This document shows, one piece after another, positions 15,508-24,059 of a stretch of 64,000 nt of DNA. Position 1 is the stretch's first letter, and every line of letters begins with the position of its first letter. Location of the stretch: the NCBI GenBank assembly GCA_964563395.1, contig CAZLWK010000003.1, forward strand, positions 62,001-126,000, read 5' to 3'. The stretch comes from JBEVOS01 sp964563395. GTDB lineage: Bacteria > Pseudomonadota > Alphaproteobacteria > Caulobacterales > Aquidulcibacteraceae. Under the pieces are notes generated by a model that was given only the letters and a program-made list of their open reading frames with translations, ran no database searches and had not been told where the DNA came from. Both the position numbers and the translations under genes were made by a program.

Positions 15508-15520
15508 GATTCCTTTTTAA
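15508..15520 (+). promoter_or_regulatory. GANTC site and TTAA half-site upstream of ccrM
   Basis: The ccrM leader contains GATTC (15508-15512), a CcrM methylation target, followed by a T-run and TTAA (15517-15520), a possible CtrA half-site. In Caulobacter, ccrM expression is timed by CtrA and by the methylation state of GANTC sites in its promoter, so similar autoregulation is plausible. The second CtrA half-site is not recognisable. Confidence 0.45.
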
Positions 15521-15556
15521 CCGTCAAGCCACAATGTCCCCCGTCCGGAGGGCGGC

Positions 15557-16657
15557 GTGGCGCGCGGCAGGGGAAAAAACATCGACCATGTGGTCGTGGA
15601 CGACTGCGTGGCGGGGCTGAAAGCCTTGCCGCCGGCTACGGCGGACCTCGTCTTCGCCGATCCGCCCTACAATCTTCAACTGGGCGGCGACCTTACGCGG
15701 CCGGATCAATCGATCGTCGACGGAGTCGATGACGATTGGGACAAGTTCGAGGATTTCGCCGCCTACGATTCCTTCACGCGCAGCTGGCTCGGGGCGGCGC
15801 GAGACGTCTTGAAGCCAGACGGCGCGATCTGGGTGATCGGCGCCTATCACAACATCTTCCGCGTCGGCGCGATCCTTCAAGATTTGGGCTTCTGGGTTTT
15901 GAACGACATCATCTGGCGCAAAACTAACCCGATGCCGAACTTCAAGGGCACGCGCTTCACCAACGCGCACGAGACGCTGATCTGGGCCGCCAAAAGCAAA
16001 ACCTCGCGCTACACGTTTCATTATCACGCGCTGAAAACGCTGAACGACGATCTGCAGATGCGATCCGATTGGACGATCCCGCTCTGCACCGGCGCCGAGC
16101 GCTTGAAGGACGAAGCGGGTCGCAAGCTGCATCCGACGCAAAAGCCCGAAGCGCTGTTGCAGCGCATCCTATTGGCGACCACGAATCCAGGCGATCTTAT
16201 CGTCGATCCCTTCTTTGGCTCCGGCACAACGGGCGCCGCCGCCAAGCGCCTCGGGCGCCATTTCATCGGCATTGAACGCGACCGCGCCTATGCCGCCGCA
16301 GCCAAGAAACGCATCAAGGAGATCGAGCCGATGGCCGCCGAGGATCTAGCGATCATGGGCTCCAAAAGGGACGAACCCCGCGTGCCGTTCGGCAGCGTTG
16401 TGGAAGCGGGCCTGGTGCGTCCAGGCGATATTCTTGTCTCACCCGATGGGCGCCACCGCGCGCGCGTGCGCGTGGACGGCTCGATCGTGGCTGGCGATTT
16501 CGCCGGCTCCATTCATCGCGTCGGCGCCCATGTCACCGGCGCGCCCGCCTGCAATGGCTGGACGTTCTGGCACAAGGAAAGCCTGGAGCGCGGGCCGGAG
16601 CCCATCGATCTTTACCGCCGCGAAATGCGCCGCATGATGGCGGGCGCTGGCGTTTAG
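15557..16657 (+). CDS. ccrM: Cell-cycle regulated DNA adenine methyltransferase CcrM (GANTC)
   Basis: CcrM methylates adenine in GANTC after replication and controls cell-cycle transcription. The order is that of a beta-class methylase: catalytic motif IV FADPPYNLQLGG (about residues 34-45) precedes the AdoMet-binding motif DPFFGSGTTG (about 215-224). The target-recognition region lies between them (FKGTRFTNAHETLIWA). The C-terminal about 90 residues (GDILVSPDGRHRARV, NGWTFWHKE) form the extension characteristic of CcrM rather than restriction methylases. The start is GTG. It stands alone between hsp20 and mutY, with no restriction gene nearby. Confidence 0.96.
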   Translation: MARGRGKNIDHVVVDDCVAGLKALPPATADLVFADPPYNLQLGGDLTRPDQSIVDGVDDDWDKFEDFAAYDSFTRSWLGAARDVLKPDGAIWVIGAYHNIFRVGAILQDLGFWVLNDIIWRKTNPMPNFKGTRFTNAHETLIWAAKSKTSRYTFHYHALKTLNDDLQMRSDWTIPLCTGAERLKDEAGRKLHPTQKPEALLQRILLATTNPGDLIVDPFFGSGTTGAAAKRLGRHFIGIERDRAYAAAAKKRIKEIEPMAAEDLAIMGSKRDEPRVPFGSVVEAGLVRPGDILVSPDGRHRARVRVDGSIVAGDFAGSIHRVGAHVTGAPACNGWTFWHKESLERGPEPIDLYRREMRRMMAGAGV

Positions 16658-16668
16658 ACGCACCACGA

Positions 16669-17736
16669 TTATTTCTGCGCGAGCGCGAGCAGAGCCGCCT
16701 TCTTGAACACCGTCGGCAGGCCAGCCGTCTCCAGCGCGCGCCATTCGCCGTCGCCATCGTCCGCCGCGAGAACAAAAACATCGAGCGTGAGCGCGAAATG
16801 CGTGAATACGTGGCGCACGCGCCCCGCGTCGCGCCAAGCGCCTTCGCGCGGCGCCAAGCGCAATGCTTCCTCCGCCATGAACGGCGTCTCGCGCCACGCG
16901 GTCGTCGGCAGCCCCGCCATGCCGCCGAGCAAGCCTTCGTCGGGCCGCCGCACGATGAGGATTTCATCGCCCCGCATCAGCACGAACACGGCGCCATGGC
17001 GCTGCGGGCGATCCGCCTTCGCGCTCTTGCGCGGAAAAGTCTCCGGCGCGCCTCCCGCATGCGCCGCACAGCCTTCGCTGAGCGGGCAGATCAGACATTT
17101 TGGCGCGCGGGGCGTGCAGATCGTGGCGCCAAGATCCATTAAGGCTTGCGCCCAATCGCCGGGCCGATCTGGCGTGACATAAAGCGCCGCCAGATCGCGC
17201 AGCGCAGCTTTCGCCGCCGGCAGCTGCGTCTCCACGCCATGTAGCCGCGCCATGACCCGCTCCACATTGCCGTCCACCACATTGGCCGGCGCATCAAAGG
17301 CGATCGCGGCGATCGCGGCGGCGGTGTAGGGCCCGACCCCCGGCAGCGCCCGCCATTCCGCCTCCGTGCGGGGAAATCCCGTGCGGGCCAGGATGGCCGC
17401 AGCCGCGTGCAGATTGCGAGCGCGGCTGTAATAGCCCAGCCCCGCCCATGCCTGCAGCACCGTCTCGCGCGGCGCATCCGCCAGCGCGGCGACATCGGGG
17501 AAGAGATTAAGGAAGCGGGCGAAATAGGGCTGCACGGCCGCCACCGTCGTCTGCTGCAGCATGATCTCGGACAGCCACACCCGATACGGATCGGGCCGAA
17601 CGCCAGCCGCGCGGGCGATCGGGGTCACCCGCCAAGGCAGCTCGCGCGCCGCCGCGTCGTACCAGGCAAGCAGCCTGCGCCGACGGCTCTCGGGGCTATC
17701 CACAGGGGCGATTGAACGGGGACGGGTGCGACTCAC
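16669..17736 (-). CDS. mutY: A/G-specific adenine glycosylase MutY
   Basis: MutY removes adenine mispaired with 8-oxoguanine. The catalytic Glu is in SEIMLQQTTV, the helix-hairpin-helix is LPGVGPYTAAAIAA, and the catalytic Asp is in VVDGNVERV. The [4Fe-4S] loop is CTPRAPKCLICPLSEGC. A NUDIX-like C-terminal domain (from about residue 240, PQRHGAVFVLMRG) reads the 8-oxoG strand. Its 355 residues match the family. It converges with ccrM (11-base gap) and diverges from dciA. Confidence 0.96.
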   Translation of the reverse strand: MSRTRPRSIAPVDSPESRRRRLLAWYDAAARELPWRVTPIARAAGVRPDPYRVWLSEIMLQQTTVAAVQPYFARFLNLFPDVAALADAPRETVLQAWAGLGYYSRARNLHAAAAILARTGFPRTEAEWRALPGVGPYTAAAIAAIAFDAPANVVDGNVERVMARLHGVETQLPAAKAALRDLAALYVTPDRPGDWAQALMDLGATICTPRAPKCLICPLSEGCAAHAGGAPETFPRKSAKADRPQRHGAVFVLMRGDEILIVRRPDEGLLGGMAGLPTTAWRETPFMAEEALRLAPREGAWRDAGRVRHVFTHFALTLDVFVLAADDGDGEWRALETAGLPTVFKKAALLALAQK

Positions 17737-17744
17737 TTCGACCT

Positions 17745-17773
17745 TTTACGCTGCCTTAACGCGGACTCGATTC
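17745..17773. promoter_or_regulatory. CtrA-like site and paired GANTC sites between mutY and dciA
   Basis: The 47-base gap between divergent mutY and dciA holds TTTA-N7-TTAA (17745-17759), one mismatch from the CtrA consensus. Two directly adjacent CcrM sites, GACTC and GATTC (17764-17773), follow and end ten bases before the dciA start codon. This density of cell-cycle motifs in such a short gap suggests methylation-dependent or CtrA-dependent control; that is inference. Confidence 0.5.
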
Positions 17774-17783
17774 GCTGGGGGTC

Positions 17784-18329
17784 ATGAGCATGGCGGAAAG
17801 ACTGCGCGCGCGCCTGATGGGCGCGCCCGAGCCTACCCCCGTCCGCCGAGAGGCGGACGCCGCCGCGCTGTTGGCCGCCCAGCGCGGCCGCGCCGCCATC
17901 CAACCCCCGCCGACGGCTGGCCGCACGGCGACGGCGGTCCTGCGGCCCATCCTCTCGGAAAAAGGCCTGGGACTGACTGAATTGAAGCGCCGCTGGGCCG
18001 ATATTGTCGGCGAGGGCGTGGCCAAGGCTGCATGGCCTGAAAAACTGGCCGCCGGCGTGCTGACGGTAAAGGCCCACAGCGCCATCGCCCCCTTTGTGCA
18101 GCACCAGATACCACTTATTTTGGAGCGGTGCCGGCTGGCCGGCGCGTCCGTCAGAAGCGTCCGCATCGAGCAGGGTCAGGCGAAGAAGCCGCCGGCCAAT
18201 GTCGCTCGAATCCGCCGCCGCCTGACGGCCGAGGAAGAGGCCGCGCTCGCCGCCGCGCTGGCCCGGATCGAGGCGCCGAGCCTCAAATCGGCGCTCCAAA
18301 GGCTGGGCGCTGCGGTCGCGCGCCGCTGA
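17784..18329 (+). CDS. dciA: DciA-like helicase-loading protein (DUF721)
   Basis: The DUF721 domain (about residues 45-125: ILSEKGLGLTELKRRWADIVG, GVLTVKAHSAIAPFVQHQIPLILERC) identifies a DciA homologue, the replicative helicase loader used by bacteria that lack DnaC/DnaI. An N-terminal basic/Ala-rich segment and a C-terminal helix (RRLTAEEEAALAAALARIE) flank it. In many alphaproteobacteria this gene lies between mutY and a DsbA-like thioredoxin next to smc, as here. Replication function is inferred from the family. Confidence 0.85.
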   Translation: MSMAERLRARLMGAPEPTPVRREADAAALLAAQRGRAAIQPPPTAGRTATAVLRPILSEKGLGLTELKRRWADIVGEGVAKAAWPEKLAAGVLTVKAHSAIAPFVQHQIPLILERCRLAGASVRSVRIEQGQAKKPPANVARIRRRLTAEEEAALAAALARIEAPSLKSALQRLGAAVARR

Positions 18330-18416
18330 GCGCCGATCTTGGCGCGGCGGGCGGTTTGCGCTTAAGGACGCCGCAAGATTGGCCCTCTAAAGTCCGGGCG
18401 GCCCAGGGATAAAGCG

Positions 18417-19043
18417 ATGATTCTGCCACGCCGCAGCGTACTTCTTCTTGGCGCCGCCGCCTTGACCGCCGCCTGCGGCGGGTCTGGAGGCGCCTCCAGC
18501 GAAGCGGACATGACGATCGGCGCGGCCGACGCCCCCGCCCATCTGATCGAATACGCGTCCACCACGTGTCCGCACTGCGCCCAATTCCACGCCGCCGTCT
18601 GGAATGACCTGAAGGCCAATTACATCGACACCGGCAAACTCAAATTCACGTTCCGCGAATTCCCGACCGCGCCCGCGCAGGTTGCGGTGGCGGGCTTCCA
18701 ATTGGCCCGCTGCGGCGGGGCCTCTCCCGAACAATATCTCGCCCGCGTCGGCGTCCTCTTTGAACAGCAGGAGGAAATCTTCGCCGGCGGCACGTTCGAG
18801 AGCGTGCGTGCGAAATTCATTCAGATCGGCGATGAAGCGGGCCTGTCCGAAGAGACGGTGCTCGCCTGTCTCAACGATGAAGCCGGCGCGGAGCGCATCC
18901 GCGCCACCGTGGAATCCGGCCGCCGCGAGTTCAACATCACCGGCACGCCCACGCTCATCCTCAACGGCCGCAAGCTGGAGGATCCCTCAGCGCTGACCTA
19001 TGCCGGCCTGACGCGCGCGATCGACGCCGCGATCGCAGGCTAA
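18417..19043 (+). CDS. DsbA-family thioredoxin-fold lipoprotein
   Basis: The N-terminus is a lipoprotein signal (RSVLLLGAAALTAAC, lipobox Cys at about residue 20), so the protein should be anchored in the envelope. A DsbA/DSBA-like thioredoxin domain follows, with active site TTCPHCAQFH and cis-Pro loop NITGTPTLILNG. It probably catalyses disulfide formation or isomerisation in the periplasm. It sits between dciA and smc, a conserved neighbourhood in alphaproteobacteria; the smc start follows 14 bases later. Confidence 0.92.
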   Translation: MILPRRSVLLLGAAALTAACGGSGGASSEADMTIGAADAPAHLIEYASTTCPHCAQFHAAVWNDLKANYIDTGKLKFTFREFPTAPAQVAVAGFQLARCGGASPEQYLARVGVLFEQQEEIFAGGTFESVRAKFIQIGDEAGLSEETVLACLNDEAGAERIRATVESGRREFNITGTPTLILNGRKLEDPSALTYAGLTRAIDAAIAG

Positions 19044-19057
19044 GACCCGGAGGCGCG

Positions 19058-22000
19058 GTGCATATCTCCGAACTGCGCCTCGCGGGCTTCAAGAGCTTCG
19101 TCGATCCCACCAAGGCGCCGATCGCGCCCGGACTCACCGGCGTTGTCGGGCCGAACGGCTGCGGCAAATCCAATCTTCTGGAAGCAGTACGCTGGGTGAT
19201 GGGCTCGGCCAGCGCGAAAAGCATGCGCGCCGAAGACATGGACGACGTGATCTTCGCCGGCAGCGCAGGCCGCCCCGCGCGCGAGCATGCCGAAGTGACG
19301 CTCGTTCTGAATGATGCAGCCGACGCCGCTGGCGGCGTATTCGCGGGCGCGGACACGCTGGAGGTGACGCGCCGCATTCGCCGTGGGCTCGGCTCGACCT
19401 ATCGCATCAATGGCAAGGAAGTCCGCGCGAAAGACGTGCAGCTGCTTTTCGCCGATGCCGCCACCGGCGCGAATTCGCCCGCGCTCGTGCGCCAGGGCCA
19501 GGTAAGCGATCTCATCGCCGCGAAACCGGAAAATCGGCGACGCATCATTGAAGAAGCCGCCGGCATAGCGGGCCTTCATGCGCGCCGACATGAGGCCGAT
19601 CTGAAACTGCGCAGCGCGGAGACGAACCTCTCGCGGCTGGATGAAATCCTCGCCGAGATCGACGCGCAAGCCGCCTCCTTGCGAAAGCAAGCGCGTCAAG
19701 CCGAACGCTATCGCACGCTGGCGGAGACGATGCGCCAGACCGAAGCTCTCTTGCTGCATCGCCGTTGGAGCGAAGCGCGCGAGGCGGCGGCCGCCAGCGC
19801 GGAAGACTTGCGCGCCGCCGAACGCTTGGTGGCGGAAAGCGCGGCGCGCGCCTCCGAGGCGCAGCGCGCGGCCGAGACGGCGCGCGAAGCACTGCCGGCG
19901 CTGCGCGAGGAAGAAGCGATCGCGGGCGCCATTCTTCGCCGTCTCGAAGGCGTGCGCGTGGGATTGGAACGCGATCTCGCGGACGCCGAAGCGGCGCTCG
20001 CGCGCGCCGATGCGGATGCGCTGCGCGCGCGCGAGGACGCCGCACGCAGCGAAGCGCAGATTTTGGACTCGGACGCCGCGATGACGCGCCTGGCGGCCGA
20101 GCGCGCGGAGCTCGGAGAAGACACCGTCTCGGATCTTGAGACGCTGCAGGCCAGTGCGGTCGAGGCGGACGCCGCGCGCGCTGAAGCGGATGCGCTGCTC
20201 GAAGCGCGTGCCTCCGAACGCGCGGCGGCGGCGGCGCGCGCGGACGCGTTGCGTCAAGCGGCGGACGCGGCGCGCACGCGGCTGGACCGCGCCAAAGCGC
20301 GGCGCGAGGCGGTGAACGCGCAACACGCCGCCCTTCCCGATCTCGACACGCTGGCGCGCGAACGCGCCGAAGCATTGACCGCCGCCCGCGCCGCGCAGGA
20401 AGAGAGCGCCGCGCATCGCAAGGCGCTCGCCGCGCTTGAAGAAGCGCTTAAACATCGGGAAAGCGCGGACGAGAAAGCATGGTCCGCGCTGCGCGCCGCC
20501 GATAGCACGATGCGTGAAATCGAAGCGGAAATCCGCGGCCTCGATAAGCTCACGCCGCCGGAGGCCGCGAAATTCCCACCGGTGCTCGCCGCGCTCGATG
20601 TCGCGGACGGCTATGAACGCGCCCTCGCGGCCGCGTTGGGCGATGATCTTGAGGCGGCGCTGCATGAAGAGGCGCCGCTGCGCTGGGCCGGCGCGAAGCC
20701 GCGCGCGATCACATGGCCCGATGGCGTTGAGCCGCTCGCCCATCACGTAAAGGCGCCGCCCGCGCTCGCCGCGCGCCTCGCGCTCTGCGGCGTCGTGGAA
20801 GATGGTGCGGCGCTGATCGCCGGGCTCGGTCCAGGTGTGCGCCTCGTGTCGAAGGCCGGCGCGCTTTGGCGCTGGGACGGCTTCGTGCGCCGCGCCGATG
20901 CGGCGCTGCCGTCGGCCGCGCGGCTTGAGCACAAGAACCGGCTGCGGGCGGCGCGCAAGGAATTGTCCGCAGCGAAAACGCGTTGCGACGCGGCCAAGAC
21001 GGCGCACGAAAGCGCACGCGCCGCGCGTCAACAGGCCGAGACCGCTCTGCGAGACGCGCGCGCGCAAGCGCCGCGCTTGGCCGCGCGCGCGGCGCAGGCG
21101 GCGCAAAACGAAGAGCGTCTCGGCGCCATGCTGACGCGCGCCGAAGAGCGCCGCGCCGAATTGGATGCGATGCGCGCGCAAGCGGAGCTTGAGGCGCAGG
21201 AGGCCGAAGCGGCTTTCGCCGCGCATGCGGACGATTCTGCGCCGGCCCTAATCGATCTTGCGCCGCTGCGCGCGGACGCCGAACGCGCTCGCACCGAAGC
21301 CGCCCGCGCGCGCGCTGCGCTGGAGGGCGCAAAGCGCGAAGCCGCCGCCAAGGCGGCGCGGCGCGCGGCGATCACTCATGAGGAAGCGCAATGGAAAGCG
21401 CGCGCCGAAGCCGCACAGGCTCTTTTGAACGCGGCGGAGAAGGCGGCCGAGGCCGCGCACGCCGCGCGCACGGAAGCGATCGAAAAGCCGGAAGCGGCGC
21501 GCGCCGCGCTCGCCAAGCTTGGCGAGGAAGCTGACGCGGCCGAAGCGCGCCGCAAAAGCGCAAGCGATGAAGCCGCGCGCGGCGAAACCGCCGCCCGCGA
21601 AGCCGACGCCGCGGCACGCGCCGCCGAAGGCGCGCACGCCGCTGCGCGGGAAGCGCGCGCGAGCGCGCAAGCGCGAGGCGAAAGCGCGGCCCAACGGCTC
21701 GCTGACATAGCCGCGCAAGCGCACGAAGCGACTGGGCGCGCGCCGGAAGATCTCATCGGTCTCGCCGGCGCCTTGATCACGGCGCCCTTGGCGCGCGCGC
21801 CGCTCGCCGACTTGGAAAAGCGGCTGGATCGCCTGCGCGCCGAACGTGACGCCGGCGGGCCGGTGAATTTGCGCGCCGAGGAGGAATTGGCCGAAACCGA
21901 AGCGCGCGCCTCAAGCTTGCGCGCCGAGCGCGACGATGTCGCGCAAGGCGTCGCCAAGCTGCGCGGCGCGATCACGCGCCTCAACAATGAGGGCCGCGCG

Positions 22001-22477
22001 CGCCTGATGAAGGCGTTCGAGATCGTGGACGCGAATTTCGCAAAATTGTTCGCGACCTTGTTCGAAGGCGGTCAAGCCGCGCTCAAACTCACGGAGAGCG
22101 GTGATCCGCTCGCGGCCGGCCTGGAGATTTTCGCCCAGCCGCCGGGTAAGAAACTCTCGGCCCTGTCTTTGATGTCCGGCGGTGAGCAGGCGCTCACGGC
22201 GACGGCCTTGATCTTCGCTGTCTTCCTGGCGAACCCCGCCCCGCTCTGCGTGCTCGACGAAGTCGACGCCCCGCTCGACGACGCCAATGTCGACCGCTTC
22301 TGCCGTCTCTTGGACGAAATGAGGCGGCTTACCGCCACGCGGTTCATGGTGATCACGCACAACCCGGTGACGATGTCGCGGATGGACCGCCTCTATGGCG
22401 TGACCATGCCCGAGCAGGGCGTGAGCCAGCTTGTCAGCGTCGATCTTGGCGCGGCGCGCGCCATGGCGGGGGTTTGA
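19058..22477 (+). CDS. smc: Chromosome segregation protein SMC
   Basis: SMC is the ATPase core of bacterial condensin. The N-terminal Walker A is GPNGCGKSNLLEA (residues about 31-43), and the Q-loop region is ALVRQGQVSDLI. Two very Ala/Glu/Arg-rich coiled coils flank a hinge at about residues 507-610 (FPPVLAALDVADGYERALAAAL...). The C-terminal ABC signature is LSLMSGGEQALTATAL and Walker B is LCVLDEVDAPLDD. The 1139-residue length is normal for the group. The start codon is GTG. No scpA or scpB is nearby. Confidence 0.97.
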   Translation: MHISELRLAGFKSFVDPTKAPIAPGLTGVVGPNGCGKSNLLEAVRWVMGSASAKSMRAEDMDDVIFAGSAGRPAREHAEVTLVLNDAADAAGGVFAGADTLEVTRRIRRGLGSTYRINGKEVRAKDVQLLFADAATGANSPALVRQGQVSDLIAAKPENRRRIIEEAAGIAGLHARRHEADLKLRSAETNLSRLDEILAEIDAQAASLRKQARQAERYRTLAETMRQTEALLLHRRWSEAREAAAASAEDLRAAERLVAESAARASEAQRAAETAREALPALREEEAIAGAILRRLEGVRVGLERDLADAEAALARADADALRAREDAARSEAQILDSDAAMTRLAAERAELGEDTVSDLETLQASAVEADAARAEADALLEARASERAAAAARADALRQAADAARTRLDRAKARREAVNAQHAALPDLDTLARERAEALTAARAAQEESAAHRKALAALEEALKHRESADEKAWSALRAADSTMREIEAEIRGLDKLTPPEAAKFPPVLAALDVADGYERALAAALGDDLEAALHEEAPLRWAGAKPRAITWPDGVEPLAHHVKAPPALAARLALCGVVEDGAALIAGLGPGVRLVSKAGALWRWDGFVRRADAALPSAARLEHKNRLRAARKELSAAKTRCDAAKTAHESARAARQQAETALRDARAQAPRLAARAAQAAQNEERLGAMLTRAEERRAELDAMRAQAELEAQEAEAAFAAHADDSAPALIDLAPLRADAERARTEAARARAALEGAKREAAAKAARRAAITHEEAQWKARAEAAQALLNAAEKAAEAAHAARTEAIEKPEAARAALAKLGEEADAAEARRKSASDEAARGETAAREADAAARAAEGAHAAAREARASAQARGESAAQRLADIAAQAHEATGRAPEDLIGLAGALITAPLARAPLADLEKRLDRLRAERDAGGPVNLRAEEELAETEARASSLRAERDDVAQGVAKLRGAITRLNNEGRARLMKAFEIVDANFAKLFATLFEGGQAALKLTESGDPLAAGLEIFAQPPGKKLSALSLMSGGEQALTATALIFAVFLANPAPLCVLDEVDAPLDDANVDRFCRLLDEMRRLTATRFMVITHNPVTMSRMDRLYGVTMPEQGVSQLVSVDLGAARAMAGV

Positions 22478-22559
22478 TGCGTCCCGCATTGGCGAATTGC
22501 GCCAGCGTCATCCTGTCACGTTGCTGATTCCACACTGAAAAACCGCCCCTTCGTGCGCC

Positions 22560-22588
22560 TTGACGGGGGTAGCGCCCCTCTCTAGGTT
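22560..22588 (+). promoter_or_regulatory. Likely sigma-70 promoter of the F0 ATP synthase operon
   Basis: A -35 element ttgacg (22560-22565) is followed after 17 bases by taggtt (22583-22588) as a -10. It lies about 60 bases before the atpI start, in the 169-base gap after smc. A GANTC site (22526-22530) lies just upstream. The fit is good but not experimentally supported. Confidence 0.5.
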
Positions 22589-22646
22589 CCGCCGCGCGCG
22601 GGACGGGGGGCATTCATGCCGCCCGTTTTCGCGTATCGACCGTTCG

Positions 22647-22994
22647 ATGGCAGATCAGAATCAGCCGCCAGAGGACGACGCGCTCTCGAGCTTGCGGGGC
22701 CAGATCGGCGCCGCCCAAGCGAGGAACGCGCCGCCCTCCGCCACGTCCAATCAGAGCGCCGCTTCCTTGGCGTTCCGGTTCGGCGGGGAATTCGGCGCGG
22801 CGGTGCTGGTGGGCGCATTGCTCGGGTTCGGGGCGGATTATTTCCTCGGAACGGGCCCTTGGGGGCTCGGTATCGGCCTCAGCCTCGGCTTCGTAACGGG
22901 CATCGTGAATGTGGTGCGCGCGGCGCAATCCTATTCGCGGTCCCACCCGGTCGATCCCGCAACACCGCCCCTGCCGGACGATCCGGAAGATTAG
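22647..22994 (+). CDS. atpI: AtpI-like protein, F0F1 ATP synthase accessory
   Basis: This 115-residue protein has a hydrophilic N-terminus (MADQNQPPEDD) and two transmembrane segments (about residues 48-66 and 72-92: FGAAVLVGALLGFGADYFLG, GLGIGLSLGFVTGIVNVV), as in the AtpI/AtpZ family that assists assembly or magnesium supply of the ATP synthase. It is the first gene of the F0 operon. I chose the ATG at 22647; the upstream in-frame extension is not family-like. Confidence 0.88.
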   Translation: MADQNQPPEDDALSSLRGQIGAAQARNAPPSATSNQSAASLAFRFGGEFGAAVLVGALLGFGADYFLGTGPWGLGIGLSLGFVTGIVNVVRAAQSYSRSHPVDPATPPLPDDPED

Positions 22995-23027
22995 GCGGCG
23001 AGCAAGACGCGTTGAGGACCAGGGCCA

Positions 23028-23783
23028 GTGGCGAACGACCCGATCCATCAGTTCCAGGTCGCAGAGATTGCGCCGCTCCAGATCGGCGGCCTCGACGCCT
23101 CGTTCACCAATGCGAGCTTGATGATGCTGGCCGGGGCTGGCCTCGCGGCTTGGTTCATGACGAGCGCGATGCGGCCCGCGGCGCTGGTGCCCGGGCGCAT
23201 GCAGACGGCGGCCGAGGCCGCCTATGGCTTCATTCACGGCATGGTGCGCGACAGCGCTGGCGATGAAGGCGTCAAGCGCTTCTTCCCGTTCGTGTTTACG
23301 CTCTTCATCTTCATTTTCATGGCGAACATGCTGGGCATGTTCCCCTATTTCTTCACCCCGACGAGCCAGATCGTCGTCACCGCGACGATGGCGCTCCTGG
23401 TGTTCTTCACCGTCATCATTGTCGGCTTCGCAAAGAACGGGCTCGGCTTCTTCAAGCTCTTCGCCCCTTCCGGCGTGCCTGGCTACATCTTGCCCTTCGT
23501 GATCCTCATCGAGGTGATCTCGTTCTTCTCGCGCCCGCTGTCGCACTCGGTTCGTCTATGGGCGAACATCCTGGCGGGGCACCTCGTGCTCAAGGTTTTC
23601 GCCGGCTTCATCCCGATGATGGCGGAAGCGGGCCCTCTCGGCATGCTGGGCGCGGTATTGCCGCTCGCCATGACGGTTGGGCTCTACGCGCTCGAATTCT
23701 TGGTGGCGTTCCTGCAGGCCTATGTCTTCGCGATGTTGACCTGTCTTTACCTGAACGACGCCCTCCACCCCGGCCATCACTAG
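23028..23783 (+). CDS. atpB: F0F1 ATP synthase subunit a
   Basis: Subunit a forms the proton half-channels facing the c-ring. Several transmembrane helices are visible, and the essential arginine lies in SHSVRLWANILAGHLVLK. The matrix-like loop LGMFPYFFTPTSQ and the terminal LNDALHPGHH are typical of alphaproteobacterial subunit a. Start codon GTG; 251 residues, normal length. It follows atpI by 33 bases and precedes atpE. Confidence 0.96.
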   Translation: MANDPIHQFQVAEIAPLQIGGLDASFTNASLMMLAGAGLAAWFMTSAMRPAALVPGRMQTAAEAAYGFIHGMVRDSAGDEGVKRFFPFVFTLFIFIFMANMLGMFPYFFTPTSQIVVTATMALLVFFTVIIVGFAKNGLGFFKLFAPSGVPGYILPFVILIEVISFFSRPLSHSVRLWANILAGHLVLKVFAGFIPMMAEAGPLGMLGAVLPLAMTVGLYALEFLVAFLQAYVFAMLTCLYLNDALHPGHH

Positions 23784-23816
23784 GCCATTCACGATCAATC
23801 GACGGAGATTAGGAAC

Positions 23817-24044
23817 ATGGACGCAGAAGCCGCCAAGTACATCGGCGCGGGCCTCGCTTGCTTCGGCATGGGCGGCACGGCCGTCGGCGTGGGTCTCATC
23901 TTTTCCAGCTTCCTGCAGGGCGCGCTGCGCAATCCGGCGGCGGCGGCGGGCCAATTCGGCAACCTGATTTTCGGCTTCGCGGTCACCGAAGCGCTCGGCA
24001 TCTTCTCGCTGCTGGTCGCGCTGCTGCTTCTGTTCGCGCTCTAA
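23817..24044 (+). CDS. atpE: F0F1 ATP synthase subunit c
   Basis: This 75-residue hairpin of two transmembrane helices forms the c-ring rotor. The ion-binding glutamate is in FAVTEALGIF in helix 2, and the polar loop is ALRNPAAA. A GGAG-like ribosome-binding site (acggagatt) precedes the ATG. It lies between atpB and the b' gene, the standard alphaproteobacterial order. Confidence 0.97.
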   Translation: MDAEAAKYIGAGLACFGMGGTAVGVGLIFSSFLQGALRNPAAAAGQFGNLIFGFAVTEALGIFSLLVALLLLFAL

Positions 24045-24059
24045 GAGCGGACAGGCGCG

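Noticed and set aside
19040..21226. Long open frame (728 codons) opposite smc
   Set aside because: Arg/Ala/Gly-rich shadow of the SMC coiled-coil coding sequence with no family similarity.
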